Origin: Cylicocyclus nassatus
Taxonomy: Eukaryota; Nematoda; Chromadorea; Rhabditida; Strongylidae
NCBI GenBank assembly: GCA_958299035.1
Contig: CATQJL010000316.1
Coordinates: 45,567,585-45,631,584 of the forward strand
Direction: 5' to 3'
Length of the DNA: 64,000 bases
Part shown: positions 22,838 to 33,606 of the stretch, one piece after another
Layout of the letters: each line of letters begins with the position of its first letter
Numbering within the stretch: the first letter of the stretch is position 1
Program-made: the position numbers and the translations under genes
The notes under the pieces: generated by a model
The model's database searches: none
What the model was told of the DNA's origin: nothing
The model's input: only the letters and a program-made list of their open reading frames with translations

Positions 22838-23319
22838 TTACAAGGAGAGGATACTTAGTCGAAAGCACCGATCCAGATGAGACATACATCGTCGTGACCT
22901 GCTCGGAGCGCTGATTTCAAATCTGGCAAAATCAGCTGCGGAGCGCCTTTGGGTGAGGAGCTATGACCGTTTCAAGAGCCAAAAATTGAATGGGTAAAGA
23001 GAGTAAAATTGATTGTTACAACATGTATATTTCGCAGATAGACTCGTTTTGAATGTGAGTATAGCAGACAGACATTTTTCTTTGCGCAGAGTAATCTGAC
23101 AGACATCACTCCCCCATTCGAGCCCAACTGGAGACTTCTGCGCATAGTTTTTTTTCTTCCCTTGATTTCAAATTTTCTCCACAAAAACAACCATAACTCG
23201 TTGCCCAAAGGCGCTCCGCAGTTAATTTTGCCAGATTTGAAATCAGCGCTCTGAGCACGTCCAGATGATATATGGCTCATCTGGAATGGTGCTTTCGACT
23301 AAGTATCCTCTCCTTGTTA
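22838..23319. mobile_element. MITE with CAAGGAGAGG termini and TTA flanks
   Basis: TTA|CAAGGAGAGGATACTTAGTC at left and GACTAAGTATCCTCTCCTTG|TTA at right; arms continue with GCGCTGATTTCAAATCTGG on both sides. A 3-bp TTA duplication is the PIF/Harbinger signature; the family call is inference. Lies in the intron between the TM5 and TM6 exons of receptor gene 1. Confidence 0.7.
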
Positions 23320-23777
23320 GTTGTGCGGCCACACCTGCCTGAATCTGATTGAAACACTCACCGTCTGACTGCAGCCGCATTGAGGGAAAACACTAGCATA
23401 GCCATTCCCAGAGCAACGATATTGATGCCACAGCAGATGTACGATCGTATTTTGATTCTATTTGCTGTCTCGGCAGTACTGACTGAGCAATAAACAGTTT
23501 GTGTTTCCAGAATCATAGGAGCAAACGACCAGGTACTGAACGCAGTTCCTGCAGTCACGCAGCATCCTGCTATAACAAATCCGAGAGTAGATCCTGTTTC
23601 TTCGTAGTGTTTTCTTTTCCACAAGGCAATAGCGCGTTCGGTCATCACTCCAAGCTGAAATTTTCCGTTCATATTCTATTTCACTAGCCGATGTTTCCGT
23701 AGTCTTAATTATTGGAAATGGCATAATAGTTACTGGTACAGAAACGCTAGAGTCAAACCGGGCTTTTTTTTTTCAAC

Positions 23778-24184
23778 TACCCTAAAATCCCATAGATAAG
23801 AGCGGTTTAATTTACCGGTGAAAAATGAATTGGAAGAAATTGAAATTGAATGCAGTCACCCCTTTAACTTGATGGATGGATAAATAAAAATCGGAGAAGA
23901 AGCTTAGAAGAAGCTCCGCCCCTCAACTCTAAACCTCGCCCACTTAATAAACAATTCATATAGAAAAATAGCAATTTTAACGGAATTTCGGAATTTCTAT
24001 ATGAATTGTTTATTAAGTGGGCCGGGGTTTAGAGTTGAGGGGCGGAGCCTCTTCTAAACTTCTTCTCCGATTTTTATTTATCCATCCATCAAGTTAGAGG
24101 GGTGACTGCATTCGATTTCAATTTCTTCCAATTCATTTTTCACCGGTAAATTAAACCGCTCTTATCTATGAGATTTTAGGGTAA
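23778..24184. repeat. near-perfect hairpin with arms of about 185 bp
   Basis: The left arm from CTACCCTAAAATCCCATAGA is mirrored to the right end TCTATGAGATTTTAGGGTAA. Arms include CACCCCTTTAACTTGATGG and the GCTCCGCCCCTCAACTC block; the loop is about 30 nt. It would transcribe into a long double-stranded hairpin within an intron of receptor gene 1. Confidence 0.85.
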
Positions 24185-24199
24185 ATCAAAAAAGTCATT

Positions 24200-25040
24200 C
24201 TAAATGTGGGACATGCACTAAAAGTCTGTGTTTCGCATTACTTTTCGTGACACCGTCGTTACGCATGCTACTGCTATTTGGCTTTGCGCTGGCAATGACA
24301 TTAACCTTGCGCTTCAATATCAACTCGTTTGCACAGCTGATCTACGTGCAGTGGGTATCATAGAGAGAACTCCGAGACACAAGCCTGACGTTTTGGAGGC
24401 GCAGTTTCTCCAGCTGTCAACACCGGATAAGTGTGAGTTTTCTATAAATACCAGACATCCTCTAACTTACCATTGCTGACTTGGACGGAATTTGCTGAAA
24501 ATTCCGAGAACTCGCAACTTCTCTCAATAGAACTCTGATGAGCTTTTGACTCCCATGTTTACGTCTCAAATGTATTTAGGATAATAAAATAGAACAAATT
24601 CAGCAATTATGTTTAGCTCCTTAGAAGTTTGAAATGTTATCTTTTCAAACACTTATGTCCTATATGATGTCCATTTGACAACAAATCCGCCACTCTTGAC
24701 ATACAGCTACATAGACCTTATTTGATCTCTCAGCTTGCCAGTTGTTCAGGAATTTGTCAATATAATTACGTATTAAGTGTTAGTTCATGATCTCGCGAAT
24801 TTTACAGGAAAACTATCACAGTGATTCTCACATTACAGTCTATCACAGTGAGCGAAAGAGCCTGCGTTTGCTTGAACTGACGCGAGCGCTAGGAGCTCGC
24901 GCTGCGCCTTAAGGGCCCACCTCAACAATTGTTATGACTCTCTAGGAAAGAATTATCCCAACACATTGTAGCTTTCATCGTCCTCCTAAACCGAGGGTGG
25001 TGATTTTCTATAGCTGTATGATAGAGCGCACTTCCTGACT
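24200..25040. other. intronic sequence, no recognised feature
   Basis: Part of the 3.06-kb intron 3 of receptor gene 1. The short frame at 24228-24479 on the plus strand has no support. Confidence 0.4.
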
Positions 25041-25042
25041 AA

Positions 25043-26096
25043 CAAGGAAAGGATACTCGGTCACCGTGGCCATTTGGAATGCGATGTATACTGTAAAATG
25101 CACCTCAAAACGCTGATTCCAAATCTGTGCTCGATATCTGCGAAAGATCTTCTTAAGAAAATTATGAACTTTTTTCGTAGAAAATTTGCGTACTTTTGGG
25201 TAGTTAAAATCACCAAATTTTTTCTAAATTACCATTTGAAGCTATTGAAGAGAATGTTAAAAAATTACTGTTGTATTAGACTTATCTAAATCATATTCAG
25301 CATTTGAAAAGGAAAGAAAATTTATATTGATGATTAGCTGGCTTACCCGGCTCCGCCGTATGTTCCGAATAGATTCCATTTCTTAACCAATCCGGACCAA
25401 ACTTGGCACACATACACTTCGGGCCCCGGCGGGTGCCACAGTCCACTTTTCGTTATCGATCGATATCGATTTTAGATTTTTTGCAAAACTTGAGCTACGG
25501 GGCTGGGAGTTGGCACAGGGGGGTAATCGAGTATGCTGATTACGAATATAATAATGACAGGGCCGGGCGGAGCCGGGTAAGCCCGTAGCTCAAATTTTGC
25601 AAAAAAAAATCGATAAAATCGATAAAAGTAATGCACGATTTTAAAAACTAATATTGTATTCGGAATCCCCATGCTCACTCACCCCCCTGTGCCAACTCCC
25701 AGCCCCGTAGCTCAAATTTTGCAAAAAATCGATAAAATCGATATACGATGACGAAAAGTAGCCTATGACACCCGCCGGGGCCCGAAGTGTATGTGTGCAA
25801 GTTTGGTCCGGATCGGTTCAGAAATGGAATTTACTATTCGGAACATACGTACAGACAGACAGACATACAGACAGACAGACAGACAGACATACATACATAC
25901 AAACAGACATTCAGCTTTATATATAAGATTTTGACCCTCCGCAGTAACTCAGTTTATTTATGGAAAAATAATCATAACTCCATCCAGATTATCGTTTCGC
26001 AGATATGGAAGACACTATTCGAACCAGCATTGAAAGGCGCATTTTTTGATTTACAGATCATTATGAATGGCCGCGGTGACCAAATATCCTTCCCTT
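25043..26096. mobile_element. CAAGGAAAGG-type MITE split by a Helitron
   Basis: Left CAAGGAAAGGATACTCGGTC and right CCAAATATCCTTCCCTTG are diverged inverted repeats related to the element at 22.84 kb; inner blocks GGTCACCGTGGCC and CATATCTGCGAAAGAT are also mirrored. The middle is occupied by the Helitron at 25334-25928. Confidence 0.65.
25334..25928 (-). mobile_element. Helitron-like non-autonomous element
   Basis: Minus strand: A|TCTTATATATAAAGCTGAAT at 25928 and GGGTAAGCCAGCTAA|T at 25334. Same terminal and subterminal sequence as the 8.41-kb element (GGACCAAACTTGGCACACAT, CCCGGCGGGTG, ATCGAT runs) with only two inverted unit remnants and an extra internal copy of the GCGGAGCCGGGTAAGCC terminus near 25565. 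Confidence 0.78.
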
Positions 26097-26117
26097 GGAA
26101 GTAATTGTGCTAGTCCC

Positions 26118-26365
26118 GCAGATAAATTCCGAAGCTGCCTCAGAAAATACAGCCGAATAGATGTTCCGCTCAATATAGTGTGTTCGCACTGTGGGTGAAA
26201 GTGGTAAAATCTGCGCGTGAACAAATAGCTACGCCTGTGACGCCAGCCGACTGTAGCGCAGAATGCCCGCATAAGTGGCGTGGCTAATTGTTTACGCGCA
26301 AATTTTACGATCTTTCGCCTTCAGTGCAAGCACACTATATTGACCGGGAAATCTACTCGACTGTA
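26118..26365. repeat. inverted repeat with CAATATAGTGTG arms
   Basis: GCTCAATATAGTGTGTTCGC at left and GCAAGCACACTATATTGACC at right, with GCGCGTGAACAAATAGC and GCTAATTGTTTACGCGC as the inner pair. Foldback or MITE of about 250 bp. Confidence 0.65.
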
Positions 26366-26938
26366 CCTGCCGACACGTCCGCCCCGCCAATAACATGTGT
26401 GGTCCAAAAGTTATGTGTGTGAAGCTATAGGGGTCAGGGGCCTCGTATTATAGAGCGCTGAAATCTCACCACCCTCAGTCTGAGCGGACGGTGCCTTCAA
26501 TCAGAAATGATACCACAAAGAGTCATCCGTCGAAATTTGATCGTAATGTCTTATCAGCAAACTTTGTAAGGACAATAAGAAAGAGGTTCTGTTTCGATTA
26601 TGAAAACTTGTGCAGGCTCTGGACTATCTGCGCCCTAATAAAGCATAAAATATCGTTTACTTTACCGTTTGCTCGATGATATTTCTTAGCTTAATTTCGT
26701 AAAATCTATTCTACCTGAAGCAGCGCAAATGTCGTCACACAAGATGATGCTGGTAATCGCAGACCAAAGCAGAGAGTGAAGAGAAAGCAGCTTTACAGGG
26801 ATCTGCATACCACAGAAATCGTGTCACATGTAGTGCCTATAAGCATTTGCAAGAACGAAGTGCATACTTTAAACTTTAGTCATTCGCACAGAGCGACCAT
26901 CTTCCTTGCCTTGTCAACCGCTAATGAAAAGCGAAGTA

Positions 26939-27234
26939 CAAGGCTTATTAAATGCAGAGTCGGATAGACCAGCATCTCCACTCCCGCGCGGGAGAATTGC
27001 AATAAAAAGAGGTGCAAAAGAGGTGCAGAGTCTCGCAGAGACTCTGCAGCTCTTTCGCAAACATGCTCTTTTATCACTTTCGCACCACGAGCGCAAGAAA
27101 GGAGGAGCTTCAATCGCTAATCAAACGTGCGAAAATGAATATAGCATGCTCGCGAAACAGGTGCAGAGTCCAGGCGAGGCCGCCATGCGGGAGCGGAAAT
27201 GCGAGTGCACACAAATCTGCAATTCATAAGCCTT
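26939..27234. mobile_element. MITE in intron 2 of receptor gene 1
   Basis: AAGGCTTATTAAATGCAGAG at left and TCTGCAATTCATAAGCCTT at right, with CTCCCGCGCGGG and CATGCGGGAG inside. The centre holds a perfect GCAGAGTCTC..GAGACTCTGC palindrome. Confidence 0.65.
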
Positions 27235-27721
27235 TTATGCACAGACGGTTTAACAACATTAATAAGGGAAAAGATCCTAATTTTGGCTTTCTTATGAGTT
27301 CGACTTTGTACTATATGATTTATCCGCGTTCCAGTTTTGCAGAACTTCAAAAAATTATAGCTTTGTACTTCGTCAATCAATCTAGCGGTCTCGCGTTGCT
27401 AAGACCCGTCACTGCAGAGGAACAGTATGCTAATCTTCAATTCTAATATACAGTACATGACATGTACGGTTTCATGATAATAAATGATTTTCAAAAAGTA
27501 CCTGTAAACTTCCTACAAGCATCGAGTGGAGAAGGTACAAAAGCAGCAGAGAAATGATCAGTATCTGAAAACAGTGCACAAGCTTTTGTTAATTAGAGTC
27601 TAAGCATTGAAAGCTACTTTCAAGTAGAATCTAGGAATGTTTTATAACATCTTGTTAACGCTTTGCTACTTTGGAACATTCCATGATGTCTCGTGGATAG
27701 TATATGCTCAGACAATTATTG

Positions 27722-27965
27722 CGAGCACCCGCGGCCCCTAACCGTGTCCTTCGGCGGTGCGCGGGCGTCAAATTCTTGCACTGACCATCCGCGGCCCTAG
27801 ATTTATTTGCTTGGCGACCCGCGGCCCAATGTTATTATCACGGAAAGGCCGCGGGCCTCAAATATTTTATCGGGACACCCGCGGCCCAAGAAAAATCACA
27901 CGGGCGAGCCTCGGCCCTTACAGGACTCCCTGCATATGTAGTTTTCGGGCAAGCCCCGGCCCTCT
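27722..27965. repeat. array of CCGCGGCCC motifs with unrelated spacers
   Basis: About seven occurrences of a 9-12 bp GC motif (ACCCGCGGCCC and variants such as AGCCTCGGCCC), spaced roughly 30-35 bp apart, separated by AT-rich spacers that do not resemble one another. Lies in intron 1 of receptor gene 1. The frame through it gives recurrent RGP. Confidence 0.7.
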
Positions 27966-28244
27966 AGCCATGACCCGACACCTCACATGTGGAAAAATGC
28001 GAGATGTTCATTCTGTTATTTCCGTAACTTCCTCTCTCCAAGACTGACTTTGATACTATTCCAAAATAGGTTGATAATTTGTTCTATGACTCACCTTACA
28101 GTTTATGTGGAAATGGGACTTGGTAAAATTTCTGACAGCAATGACTGATACAACAAAGGAGATTGCAGCGGCAACTCCTTGTGATGAGATCACCAATAGA
28201 AAGCCAGTGTCCGTAACAAGGGCTTCATAGCTCTTACATGCCAT

Positions 28245-28256
28245 TCCTGCAAATGA
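28245..28256 (-). promoter_or_regulatory. putative spliced-leader acceptor of receptor gene 1
   Basis: Minus strand TCATTTGCAG|GA precedes the ATG at 28244. The homologous site in gene 2 has the same arrangement, so I place the start here and infer trans-splicing. Confidence 0.55.
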
Positions 28257-28259
28257 CAA

Positions 28260-30240
28260 GGTAAAATATGATCACACCATTTTTTTAGCAAGAACAGACG
28301 GGGAGAGCCCGTATCTCGATGAGAATCAAACGAAATGTGTCAAAAAACGTAAAGAGCTTTCTTTCAAAACTTGTGTTTTCTCTCCGTGGGAGTTCCGCCG
28401 CTTTTGTTAGTCTTCTGCGCTCTGTTCTATCTAAAGTTGGCCATGCATATGAAGTTTTCTCAGGTCTGCTTCAGCTCGCCATCGCAACTCAGGTTGCTCT
28501 TGGCGTCTTCCTTGGCACTTTCACTGACATGACCGATCTACTAGTGTGTCTTCTTCTTTCGGCTTCATGTGCCCATTGCCGAAGGCGTATTTCCTTGTAC
28601 CTTCTCGACAGCTGTCGCACATGCTACACAATGTCATCTGACGTACACTTCAGCACGATGACTTCTATCTATCTTAGCAATCGCATCTAGTTATGCCAAT
28701 CTCTAGTCGCTACTACATAAGTCGCATTCGCTCCCATATAGCGGCGTTGATTAGACAAACGTACATCGGAGACTCAAGTTTTCGTGGTTTCCGTTTATCA
28801 CATTGAATTTCTTTATATTCTCCTCCTCATCCAAGTCCTTTCAAACTAGCATTTTTCTAGCCGTGCTATTACTATCTTGGGTACATTTTTGAAAAGATAG
28901 TCTTCTTGCTTAACGTGCCATCCACTTGATGGACCCAAGTGTATGCATTCGTTCCAAATGCTCTGTTACATTTAACTTCAGTATTACAATCCTGCGCGAC
29001 CTTTAAAGTTTGTTAAGATTTTTGCCCGATCCGAACTAGCAGTGATGTACCCTTTCTGAAGGCATCATAAATACACCTTCCGCGGAGTTGCCAAAACCAG
29101 TGCGAGTTCTTGATTTAATCGTAAGCAGATCCCCGCAAAACTGTTGCATCGCCTCGCGTTCAAAGTGCATGGATTATCCAGTACCGCTGAGCGCTGACCA
29201 ATCGACGGCACATGCATACCGCGCCACCGCAAACAATGGCAGCAGAGTGCGCAAGAAAGTGGTATCTGATTGTGAGTGTGGAATGATTAAACTTTGGACT
29301 CCGCAAAAGCAGCTGATCGATACGAGGAATACAATGGTAAAAACATGTTTACAGCAAGATTTCGAAGGAAGTAGATAACGCAAATTTTTTTTCTATACTA
29401 TAGCAGCATTTCAAACAAGGGGTACGCATAATGGGGAATATAATTGTTTTTGAAGTATATAGAAGTTTCAGGAGCTCTGGATTTAATCTGTGACATGAAT
29501 TGTATGATAATGCCGCAAAACGCAAACTTACAGATCCCGTAAGCAAGGTGCCAGCATCTCGAGTTAAGGGGCACTCCGAGGTGCTGGCATCTCTCTCTTG
29601 ACTGAGCATACTATTGCGTGCTGTCAGACCTGCCCACAGCTTCCACCTCGCAAATCAAATTTCGGCGAGGCCGGCAGATTGGCGACAGGTTAGTTCGCGA
29701 AGTTGCCATCAGCACCTTCTGCCCTTCTCGGTTTCCTTCTATAAAGGTTGAATCTCAAATTACGATGTAAGCTTCTTAAGAGTCACTGTGGCATCCTCAA
29801 CGAAGCATTTTTTTATAAAAAGGGTTTTCACGGCCTGGATGTCTCTTAATTTTCGGCGACTCACGTCGAGTTGACAACGGCCTGACGGCGAGACCTGTCC
29901 TAGGCCAGGGGATTACTACCGGCTTTGATGTACGGGCACATGTAATTGGCATTTTTCTGATGATCCTCAAGCTACTTCTACGTGGTGACGTTTTTGTGAA
30001 TTCATTTTGACCCCCTGGAGGTATTTTTGGTAGGTGAGCGTGTTTTGTCGAACGCCTTCCAAATCTAAGGATGCAGCATGTGAATCACATTGTTTTCGCT
30101 TTCTTCTTTTCATAACTGTCTGGCGGATGAAATTTGACTGCTTTATTCTTCAAAATCGCATTGTTGGGCCGTTTTCGTAATGCCCGAAATCGCTTCAATT
30201 ATTGTTTTGAAGTATAGACCGATGCGCAGAGCAATCAGCT
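28260..30240. other. intergenic, little recognised
   Basis: Upstream region of receptor gene 1. Holds an imperfect inverted pair GGTGCCAGCATCTCGAG / CGAGGTGCTGGCATC near 29.55-29.60 kb and several chance frames (28319-28690, 29088-29378, 29349-29609). No gene supported. Confidence 0.4.
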
Positions 30241-30243
30241 ATG

Positions 30244-30271
30244 TAAGCCTAAGCCTAAGCCTAAACCTAAG
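30244..30271 (-). repeat. interstitial nematode telomeric repeat
   Basis: Minus strand reads TTAGGT followed by three TTAGGC units with a fourth partial. TTAGGC is the nematode telomere repeat. Too short to be a chromosome end here. Confidence 0.8.
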
Positions 30272-30399
30272 TGTCACCCTTGATACTGTAGTAGACTCTT
30301 TTTGCGGCTTTTCCTCTCTCTCGACTCCCTCGCTTTGTGATGCGTATTTTTGTGAAAATATGCCATATGCACTTCCTTCTTTTTTCTGACGCCGTACTT

Positions 30400-30620
30400 G
30401 CTGCACGCTTTGCATACGAAGGCTACAGCCGGACGAAGGCGCAAAAGCAGTATCAGCTGATGAGCGTAGCGCGCGCACATCTTCACCATTGTGACTCTGC
30501 GCCTTAAGCGCTCAGCGGGTAATGAGACCTCGCTTTCGCCCATAGATTTTGCGCCTTCATCCAGCAGTAACCTTCGGGTATTCTGCTGTGGTACATGTTC
30601 TACTTTGTCAAAACTCAAAA
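30400..30620. repeat. inverted repeat related to 54.27-54.43 kb
   Basis: GACGAAGGCGCAAAAGCAGT at left and TTTTGCGCCTTCATCCAGCA at right. A diverged relative with GCGCCTTCGTCATGCAGTAG is at about 54.39 kb. Confidence 0.5.
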
Positions 30621-31567
30621 CTGTCCCTCTTCACAGATTTACTTTACAAATGATCTCTAACCATCTAGAGAGCCGTGAACGAATTCCCCTATTATTTGAA
30701 TGCAAAACATGCGGTTGCTGGATGCGATATTCTAGCACTATCCGAGTTATTCGAGTTTAGGATCAAATCGACTTGATTAATGTTCGTAGATCGACAATTA
30801 CAACGATAACAACTCTCAGCGAGCGGTAGAATGTGGCGTTCGCTTTGCATGTCAACTATTTTTCTCTCCCGCACTGCATCTTGTAACCTATGAACTTCAC
30901 CTCGTTTACTTAAAGATTCTCAAAGTAAAAAGGCAGGCAAAGCATGCTCTACAAAGTGACTACAAAATATCCGTGTGAATCGCAATCCGCATGAAGCCGA
31001 TCGAGAACTAAAATCTAAAGTATTAAGCGCTCGAAAACTGGAGCCAGAAAAATCTTACAAATTGACTACTTGGCAAGCATTTGATATACGCACACAAGCA
31101 CTCCTCATATAAAGTCGCCGTATTTTTTCACTTTCCTGAGAAAAAGATCAGTTGAAAACCGGAAAACACATTCGCGCCCAATGTGCCGCTAGCGACGACA
31201 TTTTCATTAGTAACTTTTTAGTGAAATCTTTTCTGACCTAACACGCTGTTGAAAGGTGTACTGCTGACTAACCAATAAAAGCAAAAGAGATAAGAAAACA
31301 AGGAGAAATCACTGGAAATGACCAGGTTCTAATTCTCTAGTTCGTTAGGTAGCACTATGGTGTGCAATACGCATATTAGCTTACGAATGACTTGGCGATA
31401 TTTGATCGTTTTCTACAATTTTTCAGATGTGAAACCATAAAAAATTTATCCCTGTATGTCCTCTGGTCGAAAAATATCACGTCTAGCCAAAAAAGCGAAA
31501 TAGGCGACATGATTTTAGCTTATTTGCCTTCTAGACTTCTAGCCCCCAAAATTCCTGCAACTACATT
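30621..31567. other. no recognised feature
   Basis: AT-rich, unstructured by eye. No exon or RNA gene seen. Confidence 0.4.
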
Positions 31568-31885
31568 TGTCAGGAAATGATTCATCATGCCGATGTAACA
31601 TTGCATCAGGATCATGCAATCATTGTTTACTGGATCTTGTTTATCAGTACCTCTCTGTAACTCGGATATTAGACCAACGTTGTAATGCGGAGTAGGTATA
31701 AAAAGAGTGGAGAGTTACAACATGCATGACTGGCTACTAGCTCCCAGTCCCCCTCCCCCTTCGCTTCATCTTTCATGTATATATCTCTTTGTATAATAAA
31801 CCTTAGATAGTCTGATCTTATGACAAATACACCGTAACACCGCTACACCCTCAGGCAAGGGTCCGTACACCCCTTTAACCTGATA
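31568..31885 (+). repeat. 5' LTR with TATA box and poly(A) signal
   Basis: GGTATAAAAAGAG at about 31696 reads as a TATA box and ATAATAAACC at about 31796 as a poly(A) signal, the U3-R-U5 order expected of an LTR. Confidence 0.8.
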
Positions 31886-32011
31886 TTAAAGAGAAGGTCG
31901 TGACTGCTTCAACAGTTCACCTAGTCTTACCTCGGTATGCTAACAAGAGCAACGCTTTTTTCGATCAATCTTCAACAAGCTCGAGGACGAGCTCTTCTAC
32001 AGGAATGGAGA

Positions 32012-32329
32012 TGTCAGGATATGATTCATCATGCCGATGTAACATTGCATCAGGATCATGCAATCATTGTTTACTGGATCTTGTTTATCAGTACCTCTCT
32101 GTAACTCGGATATTAGACCAACGTTGTAATGCGGAGTAGGTATAAAAAGAGTGGAGAGTTACAACATGCATGACTGGCTACTAACTCCCAGTCCCCCTCC
32201 CCCTTCGCTTCATCTTTCATGTATATATCTCTTTGTATAATAAACCTTAGATAGTCTGATCTTATGACAAATACACCGTAATACCGCTACACCCTCAGGC
32301 AAGGGTCCGTACATCCCTTTAACCTGATA
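32012..32329 (+). repeat. 3' LTR
   Basis: Same length as the 5' LTR, with few substitutions (CTACTAACTCC, AATACCGC, GTACATCCC against CTACTAGCTCC, AACACCGC, GTACACCCC, plus one near the start). Confidence 0.85.
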
Positions 32330-32387
32330 CATTTATGTATTATGATGTATTTTATAACGTTTTATTATATAAAGTTGAAGACTTCCG

Positions 32388-32438
32388 AAAATTTTTCTGA
32401 CGGTGATCCAAGTTTTGGATCACCGTCAGAAAAATTTT
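32388..32438. repeat. perfect 24-bp hairpin with 3-nt loop
   Basis: CTGACGGTGATCCAA-GTT-TTGGATCACCGTCAG, extended on both sides by AAAATTTTT/AAAAATTTT. It stands alone about 60 bp after the miniature LTR element. Confidence 0.85.
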
Positions 32439-32439
32439 G

Positions 32440-33605
32440 AATCCAATTGAATCCATTTGATTTTGAATTCTAATTTGAGGTAGAATGACTGGCAGTTGTT
32501 TTCTGCAGCCTTGTTTACTCTATAGAATTGTATACTTTATGCATTTTCGATATTCGACTGTCGTATAAGAAACGCTCGTTACTTTTGCATCAATATAATA
32601 TTTCATTGCAGTGCTTGATAAAAATTAGCCTGGACTGGAAGCTGGAGGTCGGATAATAAGATAAACAAAACTTCATTTTCGTAGTTCAGCAATAGTAGAG
32701 TTCCTTAGATGTGCTTTCGCACGTATGTACATGCAGCTCTGCAGAATCTTTTCGAGAATGCTTACAAGGAAGGCTGCGCATCGGAAAAAGCACTTTTGCA
32801 CTTGGTTGATAAATAGTTTATAGTACGAATGAGATGAAGTTGGAAACTCTTAGATCAACTATGCTGGTGCTTTGAGCAATGGTGTGAGTGCCCCTAAGGA
32901 GAAGACATATGAGTTTGCAACTACGCGAAACTGCGACTAGCTGTAGAAAGGCAAACTCCACAGGACAAAGGTCTCATCACTTCAGCAGCTCAAATCCTCT
33001 AAGAAAATAGATGGTGGACATTAGAATTTCTAACCGGCTGCAAGCAAAGAAGTTAAAGAAAACAACTGCACTAACACAGTGACTTGGCAGCAATGTATTT
33101 TGGTGCAAAAATAATGCGCGTTTTTCGATCCCTGAGCTATAACCTAGCCAGAACCCCATGTTTATAGGTGGTGGAGAAACTATCAAAAACAACAGACCTT
33201 TGGTGATTCAGCGCACACGCATCTGCACTAATGTCATGACCAAACCTTTATACCTAACTTCGACAAATTCCTCCAGTCTATGTTGGTATAGCTGGCACAG
33301 TTTATGTGTAGCCGCAAGCCAGTAACACAGGTGCGAATGAAAAGCGCTTTACTGAGAAAGATCTGGGAAAAGAAAATCCAAAATAATCAGCTTTTTTCGC
33401 CTGTTCGGTAAGCCCTAAGGCAAATCATGAAAAAATTCATATTTTCTACTGAACAACTAATTGTTTTTGCAAAAATGCTAATAAGATGTCCCTCATAAGC
33501 AAACTGAATTGAGCATGCTTTGGCAATTGTCTTTTTCAGAAGAATTTTTTGGGGACTAGAGCGCCCAAAGGTCCATCCAAAATGAGGCGTCCATACCTTC
33601 CCAAT
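32440..33605. other. no recognised feature
   Basis: AT-rich with one hydrophobic frame (32977-33192 minus) that I do not support as an exon. Confidence 0.4.
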
Positions 33606-33606
33606 A

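Larger units (their letters stand above)
20182..28244 (-). pseudogene. Sra/Srab-type chemoreceptor gene 1 (frameshifted, repeat-filled introns)
   Basis: Nematode 7TM receptors of this group act in sensory cilia. Exons by homology to the intact paralogue at 43.2-46.3 kb: 28095-28244 (MACKSYEALV.., TM1, FHINCK), 27502-27564 (TM2, ILIISLLLLYLLHSM..), 26715-26836 (TM3, YADPC..CFGLRLP), 23362-23654 (ERAIALWKRKHYE, TM4-TM5), 20413-20599 (KGFDLQSSYQLQEN, TM6), 20182-20367 (PYYTLASPLILIF, C-tail MYFEGYSRMW). All junctions are GT..AG; the last intron is 45 nt and in frame. Exon 3 is 122 nt against 123 in the paralogue: one base is missing at about 26776, putting CFGLRLP out of frame. All other exons are open, so the lesion is recent or a sequence error. 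The intron between TM4 and TM5 found in gene 2 is absent. Confidence 0.82.
31568..32329 (+). mobile_element. miniature LTR retrotransposon (TRIM-like)
   Basis: Two 318-bp direct repeats flank only 126 bp. LTRs start TGTCAGGA and end CCTGATA, and the host carries CATT on both sides (31564-31567, 32330-32333). The internal part ends with the frame RFFRSIFNKLEDELFYRNGD, closing with VRI and a stop inside the 3' LTR, then a purine tract AGGAATGGAGA: the tail of a lost polyprotein. The LTRs differ at only about four positions, so the insertion is young. I did not find a clear tRNA primer site. Confidence 0.85.

Noticed and set aside
27722..27965. CRISPR array
   Set aside because: Core is only 9-12 bp, spacing is irregular, the context is an intron of a eukaryotic gene, and no cas-like gene is present.
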